Origin: Spirochaetia bacterium UBA5763 | Lineage (GTDB): Bacteria > Spirochaetota > UBA4802 > UBA5550 | Assembly (NCBI GenBank): GCA_002418835.1 | Contig: DIEX01000015.1 | Location: 1-64,000 of the forward strand | DNA: 64,000 nt | Reading direction: 5' to 3' | Shown here: positions 51,498 through 60,437 of the stretch, piece by piece | Layout of the letters: the number at the start of each line of letters is the position of its first letter | How positions within the stretch are numbered: the stretch's first letter is position 1 | Position numbers and translations under genes: made by a program | Notes under the pieces: model-generated | What the model saw: the letters and a program-made list of their open reading frames with translations, nothing else | Database searches by the model: none | What the model was told of the DNA's origin: nothing

Positions 51498-52412
51498 TCA
51501 CCCTTTTCCCGGTAATAAAGACGTTATAAATAAAGATGCTATAATCAGCATCGCACCGCATCCCTGGAGCAGGGTCATACTTTCGCTGAATAAAACCATA
51601 CCCGCAACTATAGCCACAACCGGTTCCATGGTTGAAACTATTGCAGCATTGCCTGCTTCAACATGTGCAAGCCCCTTCGTGTAAAGTATATATGCCAGAA
51701 CTGTGGGGAAGAGCCCGAGACCTGCACTGTATAGAATAACTCCCGGTGAAGCAAGAAGCCCCACACTGTTCTGAATTCCGCTGAAGGGGAGCAGAACTAT
51801 TGCTGTGAATAAAAAAGTATAAGCGGTAATTGTAACAGGCGAATATTTTGTACCTGCAGGCTTTGCAAATACAGGGTATAGAGCGTAGCCCAATCCTGAA
51901 CCGAGTCCGATTATCAATCCTCTGATTGATATAGAAATATCAGACCCGGGCACAACCCCTGCAATAAATGAACACCCTGCAATCGTAAGAATCAGAGCAC
52001 CGATCTTTCTCCCTGTTATTCTCTCTTTGAAAAAAATCCGTGACAGAATTATCACGAATGCAGGCGCAGTGTAAAGAAGCACAACTCCAATTGAAATAGA
52101 TATCTCCTGAATAGCGGTGAAGTAACACCAGTTGAAGAAAGCCATACTGAGTATCCCTGTTGCAGCGAAATACCGCAGGTCAAAAATTTTTACACGCAGA
52201 AGTCCCCTGTCTGTAAATGCAAGGTATGTGAAGAGGAGTATAGAAGCAGATGCTGCTCTTATCACAACAATCTCCAACGAAGTGAACCCTGCTGACTGGA
52301 GCCCTTTGATAAATATTCCGATAAGTCCCCAGAGTGCTGCGCCTGAAACTATTAAAATATATGGATGCTTTTTCAAGATTCTATCTCCCGGCAAATCAAC
52401 GGCAGTTGTCAT
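51498..52412 (-). CDS. EamA/DMT-family exporter
   Basis: This 304-aa inner-membrane protein has ten transmembrane helices in two EamA repeats. The first begins YILIVSGAALWGLIGIFIKG, with SLEIVVIRAASASILLFTYL; the second has GLIIGLGSGLGYALYPVFAK and ends HVEAGNAAIVSTMEPVVAIV then AGMVLFSESMTLLQGCGAML. Members export amino acids, nucleotides or drugs; the substrate cannot be predicted. Length and topology are standard. It is a single gene, convergent with the small gene at 51047 and divergent from the chemoreceptor-like gene at 52592. Confidence 0.9.
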   Translation of the reverse strand: MTTAVDLPGDRILKKHPYILIVSGAALWGLIGIFIKGLQSAGFTSLEIVVIRAASASILLFTYLAFTDRGLLRVKIFDLRYFAATGILSMAFFNWCYFTAIQEISISIGVVLLYTAPAFVIILSRIFFKERITGRKIGALILTIAGCSFIAGVVPGSDISISIRGLIIGLGSGLGYALYPVFAKPAGTKYSPVTITAYTFLFTAIVLLPFSGIQNSVGLLASPGVILYSAGLGLFPTVLAYILYTKGLAHVEAGNAAIVSTMEPVVAIVAGMVLFSESMTLLQGCGAMLIIASLFITSLLPGKG

Positions 52413-52591
52413 GTCCAGTCATCAGAATGAATTCCCGATTAAAAAATTCATTCTGATGAAAGTAAAACTTATGTTATGCCACATCTTGAGTAAAGTAAAA
52501 TTAAGGTTGGAAAACTATTAATTGCTTGTAAAATGAAAATAAGCAAAGTCACAATTTGTTTTCTTCCATTTTTTTTGTCAGGAATACATTT

Positions 52592-54136
52592 ATGAAAATT
52601 ACGGATTATTTTTTATACAGGTATGACCCCGCTGATTACCTTCTTTTTACACGTGCACGGCTTCTTCTTATTTTTCAGCTTATACTTTTTTTTACAGTTA
52701 TTCTGCTGCAGTTCAGCATGCTCTTTGCAGGGTGGGAGGATTTTATCAAAACCATCTTCATCACGCCATTTATCTTTTTCGGCATGCTGGCCGGAATGGT
52801 TTTTCTGAGAAATGGTAGTTACGGAATATCCTCCAAGCTGATGATTTCAATCTGTTCTTTTGCAGTTATGGCGGGGCTCATAAGGGAGCCCTTTATGAAT
52901 CCGGAGTTTGCCCTTTCAAGCTATGTTTTCTTTGTTTATCCCTGCCTCGCAATGTGTGTGGTATTCAGCACTCCTGCGTTTCTTGCATTTATTTCAACGG
53001 GTTTCATCATTACCGATATTATTCTATTCGTTATCATGAAGGAGTTTGTTGCCGGCGCGAATATGAAGCAGCTTATAATCTTCCTGAATAATACAATATT
53101 TTCTTTTGTCCTTTTCTGGATTATATCAATACTGATATCAAAGATATTCAGCCGTAACACCGATCTTGCCCGGATGGAAGCTGACCGCAATATGAAGAAT
53201 TTTAATTTTATCAAGAAAGTTCTCGGCGACAGCTCTGCCGGTATAATGGACTCAATGAAAAAGCTCTCCGAAAGCAGCGATCTCTTCTCTGATAATACAA
53301 ACGAACTCTCTTCCTCAATTGAGGAGATTACTGCTAATATTGAAGAGATTTCAGGCGGAATCGAGAACATCACTACAGCCGCAGGTGTGCAGGATGCCGA
53401 TGTCAGCTCCATGTCTGTCAAGCTTGCGGACCTTGCAGATATTATCAGGGATATGGGGGAGAGCGTAACCAGGTCTCTCGGAATAACATCTGAAATAACA
53501 GAGAAAGCCGGGAGAGGTGAGAAATCCCTGATGGAAATGGAACAGAATATGGCAAGAATAGGGGAGAGCTCCGGCCAGATGAAAAGTATTGTCGGCATCA
53601 TAAATGATATATCTGACAGGATAAATCTTCTCTCTCTGAACGCGGCAATTGAAGCTGCGCGCGCCGGTGACGCAGGTAGAGGTTTCGCGGTTGTTGCTGA
53701 TGAGATATCAAAACTTGCTGATGGAACAGCCTCAAGCATCAAGGAGATTGCAGCTCTTATCAATGCAAACGAGAGTGAAACCCGTAAAGGGGAAGGTGTT
53801 ATCCGTCAGACATCTGATCTAATTCGTGCTATTATTACAGGAGTAGATGAAATCAACCGGAGCATCAGCGGAATAGTCGCATTCAGAGACAGGCAGTCCG
53901 AAGCCGGAGCCTCTGTAACTGCAAGCATATCAAGCCTCAGCGAAAGGGCGGAGTTCATATCAAAGGCAGCGCAGGAACAGCGGCTCGGTATTGAGGAGAT
54001 ACTCCGTCATATTTCAGAGATCAATAACATTTCGATGTCAAACACTGCAGGAGCTCTTCACCTGCATCATGATTCCGAGGATCTTGTTGAACTGATGAAT
54101 AAATTTCAGAATACTATAGACGAATACAGCGGGTAA
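52592..54136 (+). CDS. Chemoreceptor-like protein with a polytopic membrane N-terminus
   Basis: From ATG 52592 the 514-aa protein has about six transmembrane helices in the first 195 residues (for example LLFTRARLLLIFQLILFFTV, IFFGMLAGMVFL, IIFLNNTIFSFVLFWIISIL) in place of a periplasmic sensor and HAMP. It then has a methyl-accepting signalling domain with tip DRINLLSLNAAIEAARAGDA followed by GRGFAVVADEISKLADGTAS. This plan (membrane-embedded sensor plus MCP domain) is seen in some spirochaetes and other bacteria and might sense membrane state or small hydrophobic ligands. The MCP domain looks intact. No che genes adjoin. The next gene is on the other strand. Confidence 0.88.
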   Translation: MKITDYFLYRYDPADYLLFTRARLLLIFQLILFFTVILLQFSMLFAGWEDFIKTIFITPFIFFGMLAGMVFLRNGSYGISSKLMISICSFAVMAGLIREPFMNPEFALSSYVFFVYPCLAMCVVFSTPAFLAFISTGFIITDIILFVIMKEFVAGANMKQLIIFLNNTIFSFVLFWIISILISKIFSRNTDLARMEADRNMKNFNFIKKVLGDSSAGIMDSMKKLSESSDLFSDNTNELSSSIEEITANIEEISGGIENITTAAGVQDADVSSMSVKLADLADIIRDMGESVTRSLGITSEITEKAGRGEKSLMEMEQNMARIGESSGQMKSIVGIINDISDRINLLSLNAAIEAARAGDAGRGFAVVADEISKLADGTASSIKEIAALINANESETRKGEGVIRQTSDLIRAIITGVDEINRSISGIVAFRDRQSEAGASVTASISSLSERAEFISKAAQEQRLGIEEILRHISEINNISMSNTAGALHLHHDSEDLVELMNKFQNTIDEYSG

Positions 54137-54241
54137 AAAGAAATTTCAGACCGGATGGAAAATATACACAGGATTCGCCGTCCTGAATAAGGCCATCCGG
54201 CCTGATTATAGAAGTTTAATTAACAGTTGGAGAGTTTACTG

Positions 54242-54514
54242 TCAATGTAATGATGATGAGTATTCCGAATCATCAAGCGAGCTTATCAGCGCTACCCCTC
54301 TGTTGGTGATTGTAAATTCATCACCAGGTTTAAGAATGATATCCCTGATATCCCCCTCCTGAGTAATCCAGAGAAGGCCTGAAATACACCTGACTCTAAC
54401 GGCTTTATCCCTTTTCTTGATAATCTCCCTTTCGCCTTTATGGAGAAGATTCTGAAAAGGCCTGCTTTTGCCAGCCGTATTGATAATCCCGGTATGTAAT
54501 GAATCAGTAAGCAT
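54242..54514 (-). CDS. DUF2917 family protein
   Basis: The 90-aa protein contains the DUF2917 core (KAVRVRCISGLLWITQEGDI then RDIILKPGDEFTITNRGVAL), a small cupin-like beta fold of unknown role. About 30 residues precede the core. GGGGGTG lies before the ATG. It is divergent from the MocR regulator gene, whose operator array lies in the 140-base gap, so the pair may be co-regulated. In other bacteria DUF2917 genes also often neighbour regulators or transporters; function is not known. Confidence 0.8.
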   Translation of the reverse strand: MLTDSLHTGIINTAGKSRPFQNLLHKGEREIIKKRDKAVRVRCISGLLWITQEGDIRDIILKPGDEFTITNRGVALISSLDDSEYSSSLH

Positions 54515-54594
54515 ATTTACACCCCCATCATCATTTTATTCTATTATAGCCGTTTTATGCTTGGAAATAAAGCCACAAATGATAAAATTGTAAC

Positions 54595-54647
54595 CATAAC
54601 AGTTGAAAAAAATCGAAACTGTTATGTATATTAGACCATAACAGTTT
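54595..54647 (+). promoter_or_regulatory. Operator array and promoter of the MocR gene
   Basis: CATAACAGTT occurs three times: direct (54595-54604), inverted (AAACTGTTATG, 54616-54626) and direct (CATAACAGTTT, 54637-54647), with successive starts 21 bases apart, two helical turns. TTGAAA (54603-54608) and TATATT (54627-54632), 18 bases apart, form the promoter between the copies. Binding would cover both boxes and the transcript start. Confidence 0.75.
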
Positions 54648-54656
54648 GAGGTTTTT

Positions 54657-56084
54657 ATGGATGACTCACTTAATCTTTACGAGCAGATAGCTGATAAAAT
54701 CTCTTTTGAAATTAGCGGCGGGGCTTTCTATTCCGGTGATAAATTATACTCCATCAGGGAGGCAAGCGAAAGGTTCAGTGTCAGCATGTCTACTGTGATA
54801 CAGGCCTACAGGCTCCTTGAAGACAGGGGGGAGATTGAGGCCAGGCCGCAGTCAGGCTTTTATGTGATGAAGAGAAGTGAACCCCTTCATGAGAATGATA
54901 TCTGTTCCCAGTTAGGGGGGCCCTCAGAGGTTGTGCTTGAGGATCTTGCAATGAGAGTAATTCAGGATTCGGCAAATCCTTCTATTATTCAGTTCGGAGC
55001 AGCTCTCCCTGATCCTGAACTTCTCCCGTTTTCAAAGATGTCGATGCACCTCTCATCTGTATCAAAGGACCTCCGCTATATTAATCTTTACGGGAACCCT
55101 GAAGGTGTGGAGGAGCTTCGTGTACAGATATCGAAGAAGAGCCATATAGCAGGTTGCGCCATTCAGCCCGATGATATAATCGTAACAAATGGCTGCATGG
55201 AGGGGGTTTATATTGCTCTCTCCGCAGTATGTAAACCCGGCGACCTTGTGGCTGTTGAATCGCCTGTCTATTTTTATCTCTTTAAAACATTTCATACACT
55301 TGGCCTCAGGCTAATCGAGATACCGACTCATCGGAAAAATGGTGTAAGTATCGAGGCGCTCCGGCTTGCGCTGGATCATCACCCTGTGAAGGCATGTCTC
55401 TTTATAACAAATTTCAACAATCCGCTGGGCCACTATATGCCTGATGAAAATAAAAAAGAGCTGGCTGAACTTGGTGCAGAGAGAAATATTCCGCTCATTG
55501 AGGATGACACATGGGGTGACATGTACTACACCGACAAGCGCCCCCGCACTGTCCGCTCATTTGACAGGTCGGGTAATGTGATACTATGTTCATCATTCTC
55601 AAAAATTATAGGCCCCAGTTTCAGAATCGGCTGGGTATCCCCCGGAAGATGGATGAAGGAGATGCGTAACATCAAGCTCTCCCTTAATGTGGGTACATCG
55701 GTGCTTCCGCAGCTCGCTGTCTCAAGGCTCCTTGCTACAGGGGGGTATGAGCATATTTTGCGGACACAGAGAAAAGCTTATTATCAGAAGATGAAGTCCC
55801 TGGTCTCTTCTGTCAGAAGAAATTTTCCCCGCGGCACAAGGGTCTCTGAACCTGCCGGAGGATTTGTGCTCTGGGTGGAGATGCCGCACGGGATAGATTC
55901 AGTTGAGCTTTATCATCTCGCATTGCAGAAGGGTATATCTATTGCTCCCGGATCGATATGCTCCATGTCAGGGGGATTTACAAACTGTATAAGGCTTAAC
56001 TCCGCATGCTGGAGAGATGAGAATGAGGTAGCTGTTAAAATTCTCGGTGAACTGGCAGCTTCACTCCTTGCTAAAGTGGAATGA
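54657..56084 (+). CDS. MocR-type (GntR plus aminotransferase) regulator
   Basis: The 475-aa protein joins an N-terminal GntR winged-helix domain (about 5-72; YSIREASERFSVSMSTVIQA then YRLLEDRGEIEARPQSGFYV) to a class I aminotransferase-like domain (about 95-470) with FITNFNNPLGHYMPDE, EDDTWGDMYY and the PLP-lysine region CSSFSKIIGPSFRIGWVSPG. MocR proteins sense PLP or amino-compounds and regulate vitamin B6, GABA or amino-acid genes. Three CATAACAGTT sites in its own promoter point to autoregulation and perhaps control of the divergent DUF2917 gene. It ends four bases from the convergent GGDEF gene. No pdx gene adjoins. Confidence 0.9.
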   Translation: MDDSLNLYEQIADKISFEISGGAFYSGDKLYSIREASERFSVSMSTVIQAYRLLEDRGEIEARPQSGFYVMKRSEPLHENDICSQLGGPSEVVLEDLAMRVIQDSANPSIIQFGAALPDPELLPFSKMSMHLSSVSKDLRYINLYGNPEGVEELRVQISKKSHIAGCAIQPDDIIVTNGCMEGVYIALSAVCKPGDLVAVESPVYFYLFKTFHTLGLRLIEIPTHRKNGVSIEALRLALDHHPVKACLFITNFNNPLGHYMPDENKKELAELGAERNIPLIEDDTWGDMYYTDKRPRTVRSFDRSGNVILCSSFSKIIGPSFRIGWVSPGRWMKEMRNIKLSLNVGTSVLPQLAVSRLLATGGYEHILRTQRKAYYQKMKSLVSSVRRNFPRGTRVSEPAGGFVLWVEMPHGIDSVELYHLALQKGISIAPGSICSMSGGFTNCIRLNSACWRDENEVAVKILGELAASLLAKVE

Positions 56085-56088
56085 CAGG

Positions 56089-57384
56089 CTAAGCGAGCTC
56101 CACCCTGTTTCTCCCCGCAGCTTTTGCCCTGTAGAGTGCTGCATCAGCTCTCTGCAGCAGGGCCCGTGATTCACCTCCATGCACCGGAATCAACGTTGAC
56201 GCGCCGATGCTCAGGGTTACATGACCTTCCGGGGAATCGTAATGTTCTATGTTCAGATTATTGACGGCTTCACGTATCGATTCAGCAACAAGTTTTGCTC
56301 CATCAATGTCAGTATCAGGCAGAATTACGGCAAACTCCTCCCCTCCAAAACGCGCCGCAAGATCTGCGGGCCTTTTGCACGATTTATTTATAGCCTCAGC
56401 AACACTCTTGAGGCAGGCATCCCCCTCCAGGTGGCCGTAAGCATCATTGTACTTTTTGAAAAAATCGATGTCACACATAAGGAGAGAGAGCGGTTTTCTG
56501 TCCCTTGCCATCCGTTCCCACTCTGTTTCAAGGTATTCATCATAGTATCTCCTGTTGGGGATACCTGTGAGTCCGTCCCTTGATGAGATGAGCTTCAGTT
56601 CTTTATTCGCATCTTTAAGATCCTGCTCAATCTGCTTTCTGATGTTCACTTCAATTTCAAGGAGAGTGTTAGCTTTCTGCAAACTTTTACTCTGCTGAGT
56701 ACGTTCTTTTTCCAGTTGTGTGATCTGCTTTCCGATATGCAATGAAACAAACAGTATGAAAAAAAAGACCAGTGCTGTGATTATATGCATAAGTCTCTGA
56801 TGTGTTGTATTCATTTCGGCCAGGGGTGAAAAAACATTTTCAATAGCCCTGATGGCGTCTTTGAGATTGATGTCAACACAGTACCAGATTTTTGTCCCGT
56901 TTATGCGGGAAACATAGATCATTCTGTCAGGAGAATCATCGTTGTCATTGCTGTAGAATTCACGTCCCCCGCCATGTTTTTTTAAATTCTGGAAGCGGGT
57001 TATAAATTCCCTGTATGGTTTATTCTGCATATCTGTACTCAGACCGGGGGCATCAGTTGAGCTGATATGGAGCGGGTTACCGTCATCATTTGTTAATATC
57101 TGGGTAAATTTATCAAATTTAAAGAGTTTATACGGGGAAAATATTTTATTAATTATCTGTGTCTGTTCAGCTTCGGTTTTATTTTTTAAATCCTGAGAGA
57201 GAACATCAAGCATGAAATCGATCCTACGTGTGCTGCTTAATCCCACTGTATCATATATTGCACTTATTGTTTCCTGAGCTATCTTTTTTTCATATTTGGC
57301 TGAAACACTCATGGCAATTATATATGTTATGAGTAATGAAGATATAATTGCGGCTATCAGTATGTATAATTTTTTTCTAATCAT
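56089..57384 (-). CDS. Membrane-bound diguanylate cyclase
   Basis: This 431-aa enzyme makes c-di-GMP. It has a helix (about 7-27), a periplasmic Cache-like sensor (about 30-195), a helix (about 197-217), a coiled coil (about 220-268) and a GGDEF domain (about 268-431) with DIDFFKKYND, the active site GGEEF (347-351) and an inhibitory I-site R338-x-x-D341 in RPADLAARF. The active site and I-site both look functional, so product inhibition is expected. The ATG follows CGGAAA. It is a single gene, convergent with mocR. PilZ-like domains at 19403 could be one receptor in the cell. Confidence 0.92.
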   Translation of the reverse strand: MIRKKLYILIAAIISSLLITYIIAMSVSAKYEKKIAQETISAIYDTVGLSSTRRIDFMLDVLSQDLKNKTEAEQTQIINKIFSPYKLFKFDKFTQILTNDDGNPLHISSTDAPGLSTDMQNKPYREFITRFQNLKKHGGGREFYSNDNDDSPDRMIYVSRINGTKIWYCVDINLKDAIRAIENVFSPLAEMNTTHQRLMHIITALVFFFILFVSLHIGKQITQLEKERTQQSKSLQKANTLLEIEVNIRKQIEQDLKDANKELKLISSRDGLTGIPNRRYYDEYLETEWERMARDRKPLSLLMCDIDFFKKYNDAYGHLEGDACLKSVAEAINKSCKRPADLAARFGGEEFAVILPDTDIDGAKLVAESIREAVNNLNIEHYDSPEGHVTLSIGASTLIPVHGGESRALLQRADAALYRAKAAGRNRVELA

Positions 57385-57664
57385 CAGTTTCCGGTTTATT
57401 CAGATATTGTTTTCTTTTAATAATCGTAAAAAGTCAGCGCTTTCCGGTAAAAATAATAACTCAGTTTTTAAAAGAATGAAATAAATATACTAATTCCCTG
57501 GATTTTTTAAAATCATTTTTAATATTTAATGATATTTTGAGCTGTGCAGTTATGAACCGGATAATTTTTTTATTATAAAATGATTCCGTCTGGTTTGAAC
57601 TTCTTGACATCAGGCAATAGATTTAACCTGTAATAGTGATGTTTACAGGGAGTAGTATGCTTAA

Positions 57665-58474
57665 ATGAAAAAGATCAGGCTCGATGCATTCCTTGCTGAA
57701 AAGGGGCTCTCCCAGTCAAGGGAGAAGGGTAGACGCGAAATAATAGCGGGTTGGGTAAAGGTAAATGGTGAGACTTTCCGTGACCCTGCCAAGAAAATTA
57801 ATGGCGATGAGGACATTTCTGTTGAACGGCCGGGAGGTCTCTTTGTCAGCCGCGGCGGTGATAAACTTAAAAAAGCCCTGGATTTTTTCAGTATTAGCCT
57901 GACAGGAAAGATTACACTGGATCTTGGTGCCTCCACTGGCGGATTCACAGACTGTATGCTTAAAAACGGCGCTCTGAAGGTTTATGCTGTTGATGTGGGC
58001 TATAATCAGCTTGATTATTCGCTCAGAACTGACAGTAGAGTCGTTGTCATGGAGAAGACCCATGCAAGGGATATAAATGAGTCAATGTTCAGCGACAGAA
58101 TAGATTTTTTCACTGCGGACCTTTCATTTATATCAATTCTTAAAATTCTCCCCTCTGCGGCCGCTGTATTTAATAAAATAGAGGGGATTGTACTTCTTAA
58201 GCCTCAATTCGAGGCGGAGACTTCCCAGCAGAAAAAGGGTGTTGTCAGGAATCCCAACAGTCATGTGGATATACTTACAAGGGTTATCGCAGGGATAGGT
58301 GAAACGGGATTTACGCCATGCGGAATAACCTTTTCCCCGATAAAAGGTCCTGCCGGGAATATTGAATTTCTTGTTTACCTTAAAAGAGGTGAGGGGCTTG
58401 ACCTGCCGGTCAGAAAGATCGATGAAGCGGATATTCAGGAAGTTGTAAAATCTGCACATAATGAACTGGACTGA
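57665..58474 (+). CDS. tlyA: TlyA-family rRNA 2'-O-methyltransferase
   Basis: TlyA methylates ribose in 16S and 23S rRNA and was first described as a spirochaete haemolysin. The 269-aa protein has an S4 RNA-binding domain (about 3-65; MKKIRLDAFLAEKGLSQSRE, AGWVKVNGE) and a FtsJ-like methyltransferase domain (about 60-245) with the SAM site LDLGASTGGFTDCMLKNGA and LLKPQFEAE. Length is typical. The K-D-K-E-type residues are consistent with activity, but were not individually assigned. It is a single gene upstream of ackA, from which it is separated by about 190 bases. Confidence 0.93.
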   Translation: MKKIRLDAFLAEKGLSQSREKGRREIIAGWVKVNGETFRDPAKKINGDEDISVERPGGLFVSRGGDKLKKALDFFSISLTGKITLDLGASTGGFTDCMLKNGALKVYAVDVGYNQLDYSLRTDSRVVVMEKTHARDINESMFSDRIDFFTADLSFISILKILPSAAAVFNKIEGIVLLKPQFEAETSQQKKGVVRNPNSHVDILTRVIAGIGETGFTPCGITFSPIKGPAGNIEFLVYLKRGEGLDLPVRKIDEADIQEVVKSAHNELD

Positions 58475-58665
58475 TAAATTTTTCTCCCCGCATACTTTTT
58501 ATTCTTGCTAATTTTTCAGTTCTTTTTTACAAAATATTAATTTGTAATATAGATACAGAATTTGCCGGTCTCAACTGAAAAAACATCATTCTAACGGACA
58601 ATCTCAGGGTGCTATGTATCCTGATATTTATAATTTTGGTAATATTCATCAAAAGGAGCGATCTA

Positions 58666-59919
58666 ATGAAAATTCTAGCTTTAAATTGCGGAAGCTCTTC
58701 TTTGAAATACCAGCTTTTTGACTGGGAAAAGAAGGAAGTTGTCGCTGTAGGTATCGTAGAAAGGATTGGTATTGAAGGGTCTTTCATCAAACATGAAGTC
58801 CCTGCAAAAGACAAAGAGATTAAAACCGAAACTTCAATTCCGGATCACAAAGTCGGTATCATGCTCGTTCTTGACGCCCTTGTTAAGGGGGAAGGTGCTG
58901 TTATCTCTGACATGAAAGAGATTTCAGCTGTTGGTCACAGGGTTGTTCATGGTGGAGAAAAATTCAACCACAGTGTTCTCATCAATGACAAAGTAATTTC
59001 AGCAATTAAAGATGTATCTCATCTCGCACCTCTTCATAACCCGGCAAACCTTATCGGTATCGAAGCAGCTATCGAAGCTCTTCCCGGATGCCCGCAGGTT
59101 GCTATTTTTGACACAGCTTTCCATCAGACAATGCCTGCTCACGCTTATATGTATCCTGTTCCTCATGAGTGGTATGACAAGTTTGCAGTTAGGAGATATG
59201 GTTTCCACGGAACAAGCCATCTTTATGTTTCTAAAAGAGCGGCTGACCTTCTCGGCAAATCTGCAAAAGACTGCAACATCATCACAATGCATATCGGAAA
59301 CGGTGTTTCATGTACTGCAATCAAAGGTGGAGTGAGCGTTGATACATCAATGGGACTCACACCTCTCGAAGGCGCAATCATGGGAACAAGATCAGGGGAC
59401 ATCGACCCTGCTATCCCTATGTTCATGCAGAATGAACTCGGTGTTGGTCCAAAAGAGATGGATACTCTCCTTAACAAAAAATCAGGCCTCCTCGGTATCA
59501 CAGGCCAGTACACAGACAGAAGGGACATCCTTCAGAATGCTGAAACAGGTGACAAAAAATGTCAGCTTGCTGTTGATATGGAGTGCTACAAACTGAGAAA
59601 GATCCTCGGTTCATACGCAGCTGCTCTCGGTCATGTTGACGCTATCGTGTTTACAGCTGGTGTAGGTGAAAACGCGGGTGACATCAGGCAGAAAGTTCTT
59701 GAGGGACTCGATTGCCTCGGAATCGAAATCGACAAAGCGAAAAACCTCGGCACAAGATCAAAGCATGGCGAAACTCTTATTTCAACACCAGCTTCTAAAA
59801 TCAAGGTTTTCATGATTCCTACAAATGAAGAACTTGTATTTGTTGAAGACGTTGTTGGTATACTTAATAAAACATATGATGATCATATGGTTTATCAGTA
59901 CACTTTCCTTAAAAAATAG
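58666..59919 (+). CDS. ackA: Acetate kinase
   Basis: AckA converts acetyl phosphate and ADP to acetate and ATP. From ATG 58666 (AGGAG nine bases upstream) the protein is 417 aa with all family signatures: MKILALNCGSSSLKYQLFD at the start, VGHRVVHGG, AIFDTAFHQTMP, RYGFHGTSHLYV, HIGNGVSCTAIKGGVSVDTS, MGLTPLEGAIMGTRSGDIDP and VFTAGVGENAGDIR. Longer in-frame starts would add a non-conserved hydrophobic head. Codon use is biased and regular, as in highly expressed genes. No phosphotransacetylase gene adjoins. A clear terminator follows. Together with the CoA transferase at 25271 it suggests acetate-forming metabolism. Confidence 0.97.
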   Translation: MKILALNCGSSSLKYQLFDWEKKEVVAVGIVERIGIEGSFIKHEVPAKDKEIKTETSIPDHKVGIMLVLDALVKGEGAVISDMKEISAVGHRVVHGGEKFNHSVLINDKVISAIKDVSHLAPLHNPANLIGIEAAIEALPGCPQVAIFDTAFHQTMPAHAYMYPVPHEWYDKFAVRRYGFHGTSHLYVSKRAADLLGKSAKDCNIITMHIGNGVSCTAIKGGVSVDTSMGLTPLEGAIMGTRSGDIDPAIPMFMQNELGVGPKEMDTLLNKKSGLLGITGQYTDRRDILQNAETGDKKCQLAVDMECYKLRKILGSYAAALGHVDAIVFTAGVGENAGDIRQKVLEGLDCLGIEIDKAKNLGTRSKHGETLISTPASKIKVFMIPTNEELVFVEDVVGILNKTYDDHMVYQYTFLKK

Positions 59920-59945
59920 TTTTTAACAGAAATTAGCATATTGCA

Positions 59946-59975
59946 GGGGCTGTCCGTCAGGGCAGCCCTTTTTAT
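59946..59975 (+). terminator. Terminator of ackA
   Basis: GGGCTG-TCCGTCAGGG-CAGCCC followed by TTTTTATTTT, 30 bases after the stop codon, is a standard Rho-independent terminator. Confidence 0.9.
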
Positions 59976-60072
59976 TTTAACTTCATAATTGAATAGTAGT
60001 TGACCGTCACAATCTGAAAGAGTAATCTATAAGTAATTATCTCTTTTTTTAAACTTAAGCCGGTGAGTAAAC

Positions 60073-60426
60073 ATGAAAATCAGGTTATTAACTGCTCTTC
60101 TAATTATTTTTATCAGCAATACACTCTTCGCCATAGATATGGATAAAATTGCCGCATATCCTGTACCCTTTAACCCCAAAAAGCATCAGAAGATTTCTGT
60201 AGGTGAACCATCAGTGATTCTGGCAGGTTATAATATTAAAATTGAGATATTCGATATCAATGGCGATTTTGTCGCCAAAAGAACCGGCAGCCAGTTCCCT
60301 GTTTACTGGAACGGAAGGAATGACTCAGGCCGTTATGTTAAGCCTGGTATGTATATTATCAAAGTTGTGGCTGAAAATGACAATGAATACGGTAGAAAAA
60401 CTATTCGGATACTTGTGAATTACTGA
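60073..60426 (+). CDS. Secreted FlgD-Ig-like protein
   Basis: This 117-aa protein has a signal peptide (about 1-20, FISNTLFA) and one FlgD/T9SS-tail-like immunoglobulin fold: IAAYPVPFNPKKHQ, IKIEIFDINGDFVAKRTG, YWNGRNDSGRYVKPGMYIIK. Such domains occur at the end of exported proteins, but here the domain stands alone. It precedes an outer-membrane PorV-like gene by 11 bases and likely works with it at the cell surface. AAGCCGGTGAG upstream provides the ribosome site. Pairs of this kind are typical in spirochaete and Bacteroidota-type genomes. Confidence 0.75.
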   Translation: MKIRLLTALLIIFISNTLFAIDMDKIAAYPVPFNPKKHQKISVGEPSVILAGYNIKIEIFDINGDFVAKRTGSQFPVYWNGRNDSGRYVKPGMYIIKVVAENDNEYGRKTIRILVNY

Positions 60427-60437
60427 CAGGAAAAATA

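Noticed and set aside
52936..53763. 275-codon minus-strand ORF
   Set aside because: Antisense shadow of the chemoreceptor-like gene at 52592, made long by the third-base composition of the coding strand.
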